Shown here: positions 1 through 7,232 of the stretch, piece by piece
How positions within the stretch are numbered: the stretch's first letter is position 1
How the letters are laid out: each line of letters begins with the position of its first letter
From: Salinivirgaceae bacterium
Lineage (GTDB): Bacteria; Bacteroidota; Bacteroidia; Bacteroidales; SZUA-534
Assembly (NCBI GenBank): GCA_017474765.1
Contig: JAFVGW010000009.1
Location: 1-55,018 of the forward strand
Direction: 5' to 3'
Length of the DNA stretch: 55,018 nt
Notes under the pieces: generated by a model
What the model was told of the DNA's origin: nothing
Databases searched by the model: none
Seen by the model: the letters and a program-made list of their open reading frames with translations, nothing else
Translations under genes and position numbers: made by a program

Positions 1-69
1 CCGAACACAGAAGTTAAGCCCTTCGGCGCCGATGGTACTGCGCACAGTGGGAGAGTAGGACGCCGCCCG
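1..69 (+). rRNA. rrf: 5S ribosomal RNA, 3' portion (partial)
   Basis: The window opens inside a 5S rRNA. The segment beginning CCGAACACAGAAGTTAAGCC and the later GTGGGAGAGTAGG are highly conserved 5S elements (loop B/C region and the 3' arm). The 5' half lies outside the window and the exact 3' end is placed by analogy, within a few bases. A strong hairpin follows at once, so this is the last gene of an rRNA operon. Confidence 0.93.
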
Positions 70-74
70 CCTTC

Positions 75-116
75 AGCGAGCCCCGATTCCAAAAGGAGTC
101 GGGGCTCGCTTCGTTT
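75..116 (+). terminator. Terminator of the rRNA operon
   Basis: A 16-bp stem (75-90 pairing with 95-110, one G-T wobble) closes on an AAAA loop and is followed by a T-rich TCGTTT. It directly follows the 5S gene and is the strongest hairpin in this part of the window. It is a rho-independent terminator for the rRNA operon. Confidence 0.9.
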
Positions 117-329
117 ATGGCGGCGGTGTGTGTGGGCGGGAATCGCGGACGGTAGGCTCAGACGCTTGCCGCCTTGGCGCGGGAGCGGGAGAAAGCCTTC
201 CCGCAAGCGGCGCGCCCGATGAACCATCCCGCAGGCAGGCATCACCGACGCATTATATTTTGTTTGCCGAAGCCTGCAGATTTGTCCGCTTTTTGCTTAA
301 TTCCTATCGAACTAATTACTTTTTAAGCG

Positions 330-794
330 ATGAAACATATTATAGAGAACTTTGAGCAGCTGAAAGCACTTGAAGGCAAGGAGATTGGCACGTCGGACTG
401 GCAGACGATAACGCAGGAACAGATTGACAAGTTTGCCGATGTTACGCTCGACCATCAATGGATTCATACCGATGTTGAACGCGCCCGTGTCGAATCACCA
501 TTTCACAGTACAATTGCCCATGGATACCTCACAATTTCGCTCTTGCCATATCATTGGGAACAGGTTATCGATGTGCAAAACTTGAAAATGCAGATAAATT
601 ACGGCATCGAGAAACTGAAATTCGGACAGCCCGTGCTTACGGGAAGCGATGTCAGAGTGCACGCTGATATGCTGTCAGTCACTGACTTGCGAGGTGTTGT
701 CAAAGCTAGCATTGGTATCAGAATGGAAATAAGAGACTGTCCGAAACCTGCATTTGAAGGCACAATTATCTTCGTTTACCACTTCAACAAATAA
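330..794 (+). CDS. MaoC/NodN-like (R)-specific hydratase-family protein
   Basis: 154-residue single hot-dog-fold protein of the MaoC-like dehydratase family (NodN type). The hydratase signature appears as LDHQWIH at about residues 40-46: the catalytic Asp and His are in place, while the Asn-Pro between them in classical R-hydratases is Gln-Trp, as is usual in the NodN branch. Family members hydrate or dehydrate acyl-CoA thioesters, but the NodN branch has no firm substrate. The start at 330 follows an AT-rich leader, and the preceding 220 bases after the rRNA terminator are GC-rich with no convincing gene. It appears monocistronic; a hairpin lies at 840-869. The family call is firm and the substrate unknown. 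Confidence 0.85.
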   Translation: MKHIIENFEQLKALEGKEIGTSDWQTITQEQIDKFADVTLDHQWIHTDVERARVESPFHSTIAHGYLTISLLPYHWEQVIDVQNLKMQINYGIEKLKFGQPVLTGSDVRVHADMLSVTDLRGVVKASIGIRMEIRDCPKPAFEGTIIFVYHFNK

Positions 795-839
795 AAATGC
801 AAGTAAGTGTTGCACATAATGAAAAAATGTAAATATTTG

Positions 840-869
840 GTGCCGATAGCGACCATTCGTTATCGGCAC
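840..869 (+). other. Perfect hairpin between MaoC-like gene and acidic-protein gene
   Basis: GTGCCGATA at 840-848 pairs exactly with TATCGGCAC at 861-869, with two further possible pairs inside the loop. No strong T-tract follows (AATTATT), so it is either a weak terminator for the upstream gene or a structured leader for the gene at 896, 27 bases downstream. Confidence 0.5.
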
Positions 870-895
870 AATTATTAACAGAAAAACAACACTAT

Positions 896-1237
896 ATGGG
901 CAGTACAAACAAACCACGTGTCATCAAAGACTTCGACAAAATCAGCGATGAGATGCGCGACCAAGTGAAAGCGATGTATCCTGATGGGTTCAACGCCTAT
1001 CTAATCTCGTTTACAAACAAAGAAGGCCAGCTTTGCTGCGGTCTGCCGTTCGAGACCGAAGATCGTATGTACCTGCTTCGCATCAACAACGAAGACACTG
1101 GCAACATTGATGATGATGACTTTTTTGACGATGGCAACAAGGGTGATGATTTGGACGACAACGTCGATTTCAGCAGCATCTCCGACGATTCGGAACCCGA
1201 AGATGACAGTGCATCGTCGCTGAACGACTCGTTCTAA
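896..1237 (+). CDS. Small acidic conserved hypothetical protein
   Basis: 113 residues. Residues 1-65 look like a small folded domain (KDFDKISDEMRDQVKAMYPD, then a beta-rich part with LCCGLPFETEDRMYLLRI). Residues 66-113 are almost entirely Asp, Glu, Ser and Asn and are likely disordered and strongly negative. Small proteins with this head and an acidic tail occur in Bacteroidetes, but I know no tested function. Acidic tails of this kind can contact basic proteins or mimic nucleic acid; that is only a suggestion. The gene sits between its own leader hairpin and a terminator at 1287-1315 and appears to be a single-gene unit upstream of phosphofructokinase. No signal peptide or membrane segment is visible. 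Confidence 0.75.
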   Translation: MGSTNKPRVIKDFDKISDEMRDQVKAMYPDGFNAYLISFTNKEGQLCCGLPFETEDRMYLLRINNEDTGNIDDDDFFDDGNKGDDLDDNVDFSSISDDSEPEDDSASSLNDSF

Positions 1238-1286
1238 AAAGGGGCTATCTCCGCACTGATAATCGGTCAACGACAAAAAACTATAC

Positions 1287-1315
1287 AAAGGCTCTGTTTT
1301 TCAGATGCCTTTTTC
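1287..1315 (+). terminator. Terminator after the acidic small protein
   Basis: AAAGGCTCTG (1287-1296) pairs with CAGAtGCCTTT with one bulged base and a T loop, followed by TTTTCTATTTTT. The T-rich tail runs directly into the -7 box of the next gene at 1316. Confidence 0.7.
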
Positions 1316-1323
1316 TATTTTTG
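1316..1323 (+). promoter_or_regulatory. -7 promoter box of phosphofructokinase gene
   Basis: TATTTTTG matches the Bacteroidota -7 consensus TAnnTTTG. It would place the transcript start near 1330, giving a leader of about 19 bases before the ATG at 1349. No clear -33 TTG is seen. Confidence 0.55.
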
Positions 1324-1348
1324 CTGATACCAAATAATTATTTCGAAA

Positions 1349-2668
1349 ATGGAGAATAAAGATTTCATTGTAAAATCGTTGGGCAAGGGCAACGTAGAAT
1401 CGCCCCTGGTTCAGACTCTGGCGAAGACGGCCTACGACTTCACCACCGACAACGATCGTATTCTGTACGACAACTCACTTGATTACTTCAAAAAGTGCGG
1501 TAAGAGTAAAAAAGAGCCAATGACGCTCGAAAAGGCCGGTCCGCGTAAGTCACTTTTCTTTGAGCCCGCCAAAACAAAAGTTGGCATTGTTACCTGCGGC
1601 GGTCTCTGCCCGGGCTTGAACAACGTCATCCGAAGTCTTGTCAACCACCTTTACTACCGCTACGATGTGAAGCGAATCATCGGCTTCAAGTATGGTTATG
1701 AGGGACTTGTACCAAAATACAACCACGAGATTGTGGAACTGACACCAAAACTCGTCGACTACATCCACCAGTCGGGCGGTACCATTTTGGGCTCGTCGCG
1801 AGGCAACCAGGATGTGGAGCAAATTGTTGATACTCTCGATATTATGAATATCAACATTCTCTTCTGCATTGGCGGAGACGGCACCCTGCGCGGCGCTCAC
1901 GCCATTCATGAGGAGATTGAGCGGCGTGGTCTGCGCATATCGGTGGCGGGTATTCCAAAGACTATCGACAACGATATCAGCTTCATTGAGCGCTCGTTCG
2001 GTTTTGAGACAGCATTCTCAGTGGCCAACGACATTATCAATTCAGCTCACAACGAGGCCAAAGGCGCCTTCAACGGCATTGCTCTGCTGAAGCTGATGGG
2101 CCGCGACTCTGGCTTCATTGCCGCCAACGCTGCGCTTTCGACGCAGGAAGTGAATTTTGTTCTAGTTCCCGAAATGAACTTTGAACTTTACGGACCGTAC
2201 GGATTCCTAAAATGTCTGCGCAAGCGCCTTGAAACCAAACACCATGCTTTGGTTGTTGTGGCCGAAGGTGCGGGGCAGAACTTCTTCGACGCCAAAGAGC
2301 AAGAGAAAGACGCATCGGGAAATATTAAGAAACACGACATTGGTGTTTTCCTGCGCGACAAGATAATTGAAGAATTCTCGGCCAAGAAATTCCCGTACGC
2401 CCTGCGCTACATCGACCCGAGCTACATTATCCGCAGCGCACCAGCTAACGCCAACGACAGCAAGTTCTGCAACATTCTGGCACAAAACGCTGTTCACGCT
2501 GCAATGGCTGGCAAGACCGACTTTGTAGTGGGCTACTGGAAGCACCAGTTCACCATTGTGCCAATTCCAATTGCCGTTGCCGAGCGCAAGAAAATCAACC
2601 TTAACAGCGATTTCTGGTGGAACGTGCTTGAAGCCACGGGGCAGCCGCAGTCGATGGTGAATCCTTGA
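1349..2668 (+). CDS. pfkA: 6-phosphofructokinase, long plant/trypanosome-like clade
   Basis: 439-residue enzyme of the PFKA superfamily, catalysing fructose 6-phosphate phosphorylation in glycolysis. The N-terminal extension of about 75 residues before the first nucleotide-binding strand (VGIVTCGGLCPGLNNVIR) is typical of the long clade shared with plant and kinetoplastid enzymes. The donor-determining positions read GGDGT (Gly, as in ATP enzymes) and PKTIDND (Lys, as in PPi enzymes). This Gly plus Lys combination is that of the plant and trypanosomal ATP-PFKs, so ATP is the likelier donor; it should not be read as PPi-dependent from the Lys alone. MGRDSGFIA and the fructose-6-phosphate-binding region follow. 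The gene has its own -7 box (1316-1323) and a terminator at 2702-2731. Confidence 0.93.
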   Translation: MENKDFIVKSLGKGNVESPLVQTLAKTAYDFTTDNDRILYDNSLDYFKKCGKSKKEPMTLEKAGPRKSLFFEPAKTKVGIVTCGGLCPGLNNVIRSLVNHLYYRYDVKRIIGFKYGYEGLVPKYNHEIVELTPKLVDYIHQSGGTILGSSRGNQDVEQIVDTLDIMNINILFCIGGDGTLRGAHAIHEEIERRGLRISVAGIPKTIDNDISFIERSFGFETAFSVANDIINSAHNEAKGAFNGIALLKLMGRDSGFIAANAALSTQEVNFVLVPEMNFELYGPYGFLKCLRKRLETKHHALVVVAEGAGQNFFDAKEQEKDASGNIKKHDIGVFLRDKIIEEFSAKKFPYALRYIDPSYIIRSAPANANDSKFCNILAQNAVHAAMAGKTDFVVGYWKHQFTIVPIPIAVAERKKINLNSDFWWNVLEATGQPQSMVNP

Positions 2669-2701
2669 GAAACGAAAACATCACATCACATTAATTCAAA
2701 C

Positions 2702-2731
2702 AAAAGGGACGAATGAATTCGCCCCTTTTTT
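2702..2731 (+). terminator. Terminator after phosphofructokinase
   Basis: AAAAGGGACGAA at 2702-2713 pairs with TTCGCCCCTTTT at 2718-2729 (one A-C mismatch), loop TGAA, followed by a T-run. Confidence 0.8.
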
Positions 2732-2823
2732 ATTTTGCCACGATGGTCTTTATCTTGAGAGAAACACCAACAAAAAAAGCGAGCCTTATGGGTTCGCCTT
2801 AATTGTATCGTTAAGAGACTGTA

Positions 2824-2982
2824 TTATGCCTTGTGCAATTTCTCGTCAGAAACTGTCAGTTTCTTTCTGCCTTTTGCACGGCGGGCTGCTAATACGCGAC
2901 GGCCGTTTTTGGTGGCCATTCTCTCACGGAATCCGTGTTTATTCCTACGCTTTCTCTGAGACGGTTGGAATGTTCTTTTCAT
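2824..2982 (-). CDS. rpmH: 50S ribosomal protein L34
   Basis: 52-residue basic protein beginning [18 protein letters not shown] and ending [13 protein letters not shown], the full length of bacterial L34, a component of the large ribosomal subunit. It is too short to be found by simple ORF cut-offs. An in-frame ATG two codons upstream (2988, giving MAMKRTF) is better spaced from the purine-rich AAGGG, but the family start is MKRTFQPS, so 2982 is preferred. A near-perfect promoter lies at 3034-3064. The chromosomal neighbours are not rnpA/yidC, so the classical rpmH operon arrangement is absent here. Confidence 0.96.
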   Translation of the reverse strand: MKRTFQPSQRKRRNKHGFRERMATKNGRRVLAARRAKGRKKLTVSDEKLHKA

Positions 2983-3033
2983 TGCCATAATATATTCCCT
3001 TTCTTATGTTTCGTTATCATTTTTATCGGACTG

Positions 3034-3064
3034 CAAAAGTATGCTTTTTTTTGAATGCGACAAA
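3034..3064 (-). promoter_or_regulatory. Promoter of rpmH
   Basis: On the minus strand TTTG (3064-3061), 19 bases, then TACTTTTG (3041-3034): an exact match in sequence and spacing to the Bacteroidota -33/-7 promoter. The predicted start is near 3027, giving a leader of roughly 40 bases. Confidence 0.85.
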
Positions 3065-3084
3065 CAACGTGGCATTTTTTGCCG

Positions 3085-4161
3085 TCATTTTTTGCATATA
3101 GTGTCCGCTGCCGACAATTGCAGACGCAATGCGTCTCTGTAGCAGGCACTTAGCAGCTCGCCCTGAACCGTGCAGACATTCAATTGCAAAGTGGTTAGTT
3201 GGCTGATTACCGTCACCAACGGGAAATTGTAGAAATGCTGCCGTTCCCAATCGCGGTTGTAGATGCGCTTGTTAAGGCGAAGTACGTTGGTGTTCAGGTT
3301 GGCATCGACAAAAGCTGCAAGCCACAAGTCACCTTGCGGCACAAGGGCCGACATTTCGCGGTGGTAGTCATCGATTTTGCCATGCAGAAGCGCTGCTTTT
3401 TGCCGCTTGCGCCCTAGCATGAATCGCCGCACCGAGTTAATCTCGACATTCGACTGCACTGGTACCAGATTGATGAATAGTGATGAATCTTGCAGCATTT
3501 TCTTGCCTTCGACATATACTATAAGGTCGCGTTTCAGGTCATCGACAAAGCTAATCATGCTGTCGCTCTTGCTGGTAACAACTGCAGCCTTTTGCCTGAT
3601 TTCCAGCAACGCCGAATCACCATTGCAAAGTTCGCTGAGCTCAGAGTAAATATGATGATTTCGGTTTTGCAGCGTAGTAAGCTGAATCTGCGCTTCCTGA
3701 TTCGATATGGTGAACGACCGCAGAATGGGCCTGTGGACCATGCTGGTTAGCATACCTATCACAATAAAAACGCTGAAAAGTACTATCGGGAACCATGAGT
3801 CGACGCTGGTCTCGTAGAACCTGCGGCGCATGGCCAGCATCAGCAGTGACGCAAGCAGCAGAAACGAGCCGCCAACGTAAATGAGCACCTTGTTGCCGCC
3901 CCAGTTCACCATGAAGAATGTTAAACCCATCAGGAAAATGAAGAATCCGAGAATGCTCAACACTATTATCAGCCCGATGCGGTTTTCCTGGTTATCCTTG
4001 AAAATAACGAAAAAGAGCGGTATCAGATAGCCCAGATTGAATGTGAAAAATCCTACAAGAAAGAGTACTTTGCCCGCCACGAAATCGAGATTCATAAAAA
4101 TCGTGCCGAGCAATAAAATGAGTGAAGAAAGATATCCCCACACTAAAACGTTGTGTTTCAT
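3085..4161 (-). CDS. GldL/GldM-like fused membrane protein (T9SS motor-related)
   Basis: 358 residues from the ATG at 4161. An upstream in-frame ATG at 4227 lies behind the -7 box at 4187-4194 and is rejected. Five transmembrane segments lie at about 5-27, 31-54, 61-84, 91-111 and 123-142. The first two form a hairpin with GTIFMNLDF before the second helix, the next two another with GLTFFMVNWGG; both resemble the GALFKI-H--PG hairpin of GldL/PorL. Residues 155-358 resemble the first periplasmic domain of GldM/PorM: DSMISFVDDLKRDL (about 200-213) and FPLVTVISQLTTLQ (about 313-326) line up with recalled PorM DSLCTFIDDLKLAI and MPTVAAITLLTKLQ. The membrane glutamate of GldL is missing. With N-in topology, five helices put the PorM-like part in the periplasm. 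Later GldM domains are absent. The fold link is fairly confident; the role is unknown. Confidence 0.72.
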   Translation of the reverse strand: MKHNVLVWGYLSSLILLLGTIFMNLDFVAGKVLFLVGFFTFNLGYLIPLFFVIFKDNQENRIGLIIVLSILGFFIFLMGLTFFMVNWGGNKVLIYVGGSFLLLASLLMLAMRRRFYETSVDSWFPIVLFSVFIVIGMLTSMVHRPILRSFTISNQEAQIQLTTLQNRNHHIYSELSELCNGDSALLEIRQKAAVVTSKSDSMISFVDDLKRDLIVYVEGKKMLQDSSLFINLVPVQSNVEINSVRRFMLGRKRQKAALLHGKIDDYHREMSALVPQGDLWLAAFVDANLNTNVLRLNKRIYNRDWERQHFYNFPLVTVISQLTTLQLNVCTVQGELLSACYRDALRLQLSAADTICKK

Positions 4162-4186
4162 AAAATTAAATATCCAAAATGCAGCC

Positions 4187-4194
4187 CAAAAATA
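4187..4194 (-). promoter_or_regulatory. -7 promoter box of the GldL/GldM-like gene
   Basis: Minus-strand TATTTTTG. The predicted transcript start near 4180 gives a 19-base leader to the ATG at 4161, which fixes that start over the upstream 4227. Confidence 0.6.
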
Positions 4195-4257
4195 GTGCAA
4201 AATTGTGTATCGGAAAATAAAAATCAATCTTATTGTGTTTTAAACGGCCAAACAATA

Positions 4258-4265
4258 TATATTTG
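4258..4265 (+). promoter_or_regulatory. -7 promoter box of the GAF-domain gene
   Basis: TATATTTG, with a TTG at 4233-4235 (22-base spacer, slightly long). The predicted leader is about 43 bases. It lies back to back with the minus-strand box at 4187-4194, so the two genes share a 150-base divergent control region. Confidence 0.55.
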
Positions 4266-4314
4266 AAGGTGCTTTGGCGCGTTTTGCGTCGATGACTATT
4301 AAAAAACGTGTAAT

Positions 4315-5550
4315 ATGAACTCTGTACTTCTATTCGCTCTGATAGTGATTTTCGGTATCATCCCCTTCGGGATAGCGTTTCTTCGCGTCATATACAAAAA
4401 GACCATCGTCTTCAAAATCGGATTGGTGATTTTTCTTACAGCAATGTTTTGCTCAGTTGTCGCCTATGCGGTTGGCTATTATGGGTTCATGTCGTTAGTT
4501 TGGGCAGTTCCATTGTGTTTTGCGGTTTTGATGCTGAGCAATGTGGCAACAAAAAAATACTTCCAGAGGCCGATTGTCAGACTTCGCGAGAAGATTGACG
4601 AGATGGGGCGCGGTGTGTTCGCTGCCAGCAAAAGCGAGACCAAGCACAAGCAGGACGAGATTGGCGACATCTACCGTTCATTCAAGAATCTGGCTGTCAA
4701 TCTGCATAATACGGCTTTGTTTGCCGATGCCATTGCAAACAACAACTTCGAGCATGAATATCAGATGGCAAGCGAAGACGACGAGCTTGGCAAGGCTCTG
4801 ACCAATATGCGCGACGAGTTGAAAAAAGCAAAAGCCGCTGAAAAACAGCAGGCTGCCGAACAGGAAAAAGAAGCCTGGACGGCCAACGGAATCGCCATTT
4901 TCAACGACTTGCTGCGTCAGGAAACATCGAATCTTGAAGCAATGAGCCGCACATTCATCAGCAAACTGACTGATTATATTGGTGTTGTGCAAGGCGGGGT
5001 GTTCATCATCAACAACGATGACCCCGAACACGTGAAGTACGAACTGAAAGGTGCTGTGGCCTACAATCGCGTAAAGCACAACGAGAAAGAGTTTGAAGTT
5101 GGAATCGGCCTTGTGGGGCAGTGCGCCTACGAAAAAGCGCCAATCTACCTGAACGAGATTCCTGACAACTATATGGAAATCACATCAGGCCTTGGCGAAG
5201 CAAACCCGAAATACATCTTGCTCATGCCAGCCATCATGAACGACACGGTTTATGCAGTCATCGAGTTGGCATCGTTCTCAAAAATAGACGATTACAAAGT
5301 CAATTTCCTGACAAAAATCAGCGACGCACTTTCTTCAACCATTTCGATGGTGAAGATAAACGCCAGCACCGCCAAGCTGCTCGAAGAGTCGAAAGACAAA
5401 GCCGACATGCTTGCCGAGCAGTCGGAAGTGCTGAAACAAAGCTTTGAAGAACTTAGGGCCACTCAGGAAGACCTTGCACGCAAAGAAGCCAAGCTGCGCG
5501 AGCTGGAACAGCGCTACAATATCAAGCGCGAAGAAGTTGAAGATGAATAA
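4315..5550 (+). CDS. Membrane-anchored HAMP-GAF-coiled-coil protein without output domain
   Basis: 411 residues. Three hydrophobic segments at about 4-26, 33-53 and 57-77 anchor it in the inner membrane. Residues about 80-165 look like one or two HAMP-type linkers (RPIVRLREKIDEMGRGVF, and EDDELGKALTNMRDELK). A GAF domain covers about 185-345 (FISKLTDYIGVVQGGVFII ... VGQCAYEKAPIYLNEIPDNY ... LLMPAIMNDTVYAVIELAS). Residues about 350-411 are a charged coiled coil. There is no kinase, cyclase or phosphatase domain. GAF domains bind small ligands or mediate dimerisation, so it should signal through a partner. Its only close neighbour is the divergent GldL/GldM-like protein. The domain call is good; ligand and partner are unknown. 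Confidence 0.8.
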   Translation: MNSVLLFALIVIFGIIPFGIAFLRVIYKKTIVFKIGLVIFLTAMFCSVVAYAVGYYGFMSLVWAVPLCFAVLMLSNVATKKYFQRPIVRLREKIDEMGRGVFAASKSETKHKQDEIGDIYRSFKNLAVNLHNTALFADAIANNNFEHEYQMASEDDELGKALTNMRDELKKAKAAEKQQAAEQEKEAWTANGIAIFNDLLRQETSNLEAMSRTFISKLTDYIGVVQGGVFIINNDDPEHVKYELKGAVAYNRVKHNEKEFEVGIGLVGQCAYEKAPIYLNEIPDNYMEITSGLGEANPKYILLMPAIMNDTVYAVIELASFSKIDDYKVNFLTKISDALSSTISMVKINASTAKLLEESKDKADMLAEQSEVLKQSFEELRATQEDLARKEAKLRELEQRYNIKREEVEDE

Positions 5551-5571
5551 CACTCAATCGGGACATAAAAC

Positions 5572-5606
5572 AAACCCGTTGCATCGGTTGTATGCAACGG
5601 GTTTTT
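5572..5606. terminator. Bidirectional terminator between GAF gene and ddl
   Basis: AAACCCGTTGCAT (5572-5584) pairs with ATGCAACGGGTTT, followed by T-runs on the plus strand and an A-rich flank that serves the convergent ddl gene. Confidence 0.85.
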
Positions 5607-5634
5607 ATTTTGCCGAATGACGATTGGCCGCAAG

Positions 5635-6615
5635 TTAGCGCTTGCGCGACAATGCGTCGTCAATCTGCTTGCGGTACAGCTCGTTGAGCGGCAGGCCGTA
5701 AACAACAGTCTGCTTGGGAATTATCGATTCGCGGCTCATGCCAGGCACAGTGTTGATTTCCATAAAGTAGAACCGACCTTCTTTCTGCAGATAGTCGATG
5801 CGGACAACGCCCGTGCAGCCGAGCAAATCGTAGATTTTTGATGTAAGAGCCTGACACTCTTTCAAATCGGCTTCCGACAGGCGGGCAGGCGTAATCTCTT
5901 CCGACATTCCAGGTGTGTATTTGGCTTCAACGTCGAAGAACTCATTTTTGCTGACAATCTCGGTTGGCGGAAACACAATCGACTCTGTATCAGTCTTGAA
6001 CACACCGCAAGTGAACTCGCCACCCTTGATGAACGGTTCAATGATAATCTCGCTGTCTTCGGCGAAAGCCTTGTCAATAGCGGGTTGCAAATCAGCAGGT
6101 TGCTTAACCTTTGTCACGCCGAAACTTGAGCCGCCATTGTTCGGTTTCACAAACATTGGGTAACCGCAGCGTTTGCTAATCTCGTCGAGCGAGTATGGTT
6201 GGTTGCGGCGCAGCAAAACGGCGTCAGCAGTCAGAATGCCGTACTCCTTCAGAAATACTTTGCAAGCGAACTTATTAAATGTCAGAGCCGATACGAATGC
6301 GCTGCACGTCGTGTAGGGAATGTTGAGCATATCGAAATATGACTGCAGCATACCATCTTCGCCAGGTGTGCCGTGAATGGCCATAAAAACGGCGTCGAAA
6401 ATAATTTTCTTGCCATCGAGCGCGAACGTAAAATCGTTACGGTCAATGGGATAAAGGTTGTCGCCAATCTTCGCGTTCCAACTCTCGCGGGTTATGTAAA
6501 CAGTGTAGGCGTTGTAGTCAGAACTAATCACCGATGCAATCTGCTCGGCGCTGCGCAGCGAAATCACGCTCTCTTTAGAGTATCCGCCGCAAACTACTGC
6601 AATGTTTTTCTTCAT
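5635..6615 (-). CDS. ddl: D-alanine--D-alanine ligase
   Basis: 326 residues from MKKNIAVVCGGYSKE (ATG at 6615; the longer reading from 6654 adds 13 residues with no family support). It ligates two D-Ala using ATP to make the peptidoglycan precursor dipeptide. The N-terminal domain carries GGYSKESVISLRSA, the place of the GG-SSE-E-S substrate loop. The ATP-grasp fold follows: FVKPNNGGSSFGV, EPFIKGGEFTCGVF, then GVVRIDYLQKEGRFYFMEINTVPGM with the metal-binding Glu-Ile-Asn and the serine loop NTVPGMS. Length is normal. It is transcribed alone, convergent with the GAF gene. Confidence 0.96.
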   Translation of the reverse strand: MKKNIAVVCGGYSKESVISLRSAEQIASVISSDYNAYTVYITRESWNAKIGDNLYPIDRNDFTFALDGKKIIFDAVFMAIHGTPGEDGMLQSYFDMLNIPYTTCSAFVSALTFNKFACKVFLKEYGILTADAVLLRRNQPYSLDEISKRCGYPMFVKPNNGGSSFGVTKVKQPADLQPAIDKAFAEDSEIIIEPFIKGGEFTCGVFKTDTESIVFPPTEIVSKNEFFDVEAKYTPGMSEEITPARLSEADLKECQALTSKIYDLLGCTGVVRIDYLQKEGRFYFMEINTVPGMSRESIIPKQTVVYGLPLNELYRKQIDDALSRKR

Positions 6616-6788
6616 TATATAAGTTTGAAAATAAATAACTTGTGTTCTTGACAAAGTGTCATTAAACCATCACGAAAAGTATATTTATATGTGCAATAAT
6701 CAAATTTTTTTTACTGCATAAAACATTTTCGCATACAACTGCAAAAAATAAATGTTACCTTTACAATTACAACTAAATATCATTTAAA

Positions 6789-7232
6789 ATGAAACGAATA
6801 ATACTAATTGCCTTTGCCTTTGCCTTTGCTTTCAGTGGCATCTTATTTGCGCAAGAACCTGCCGTCAAACAAATGGGGAAGGCTGATTTTCTGGAGAAGA
6901 TAATGAATTATGAGAAAAATCCTGACAAATGGGTTTATCTTGGTGAAAAACCATGCATAATCGACTTTTATGCCGATTGGTGCCGTCCGTGCAAGATTGC
7001 ATCGCCCATTCTTGAGGAGTTGGCTGAAAAATATAAAGGCAAAATTGATTTCTACAAGGTAAATACCGACGTTGAAAGTTCGCTGAAGTCAGCTTTCGGC
7101 ATACAGAGTATACCCGCATTTTTATATTGTCCGCGAAACGGTAATCCGCAAATGTCTGTTGGTGTGGCACATACAGCGGAAGAAACCAAGGCAATGTTTG
7201 TCAAAATAATTGAGGATTTTCTTCTGAAATAG
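6789..7232 (+). CDS. Secreted thioredoxin-fold protein
   Basis: 147 residues. A signal peptide at 1-21 (MKRIILIAFAFAFAFSGILFAQ) predicts export. The thioredoxin domain carries FYADWCRPCKIASPILEEL, so the redox motif is WCRPC, and the cis-proline is in SIPAFLYCP. It also has a third cysteine after the cis-proline loop. Periplasmic thioredoxins of Bacteroidetes reduce or isomerise disulfides in exported proteins; which it does here cannot be told. The last 32 bases overlap the convergent DUF4249 gene. The AT-rich upstream region contains TACCTTTAC, one base off the -7 consensus. Confidence 0.9.
   Translation: MKRIILIAFAFAFAFSGILFAQEPAVKQMGKADFLEKIMNYEKNPDKWVYLGEKPCIIDFYADWCRPCKIASPILEELAEKYKGKIDFYKVNTDVESSLKSAFGIQSIPAFLYCPRNGNPQMSVGVAHTAEETKAMFVKIIEDFLLK

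Noticed and set aside
128..355. 75-residue ORF after the rRNA terminator
   Set aside because: GC-rich low-complexity translation, overlaps the start of the MaoC-like gene and matches no family pattern.
1349..2668. PPi-dependent phosphofructokinase
   Set aside because: The Lys in PKTIDND alone suggests PPi, but the Gly in GGDGT fits ATP enzymes of the same long clade.
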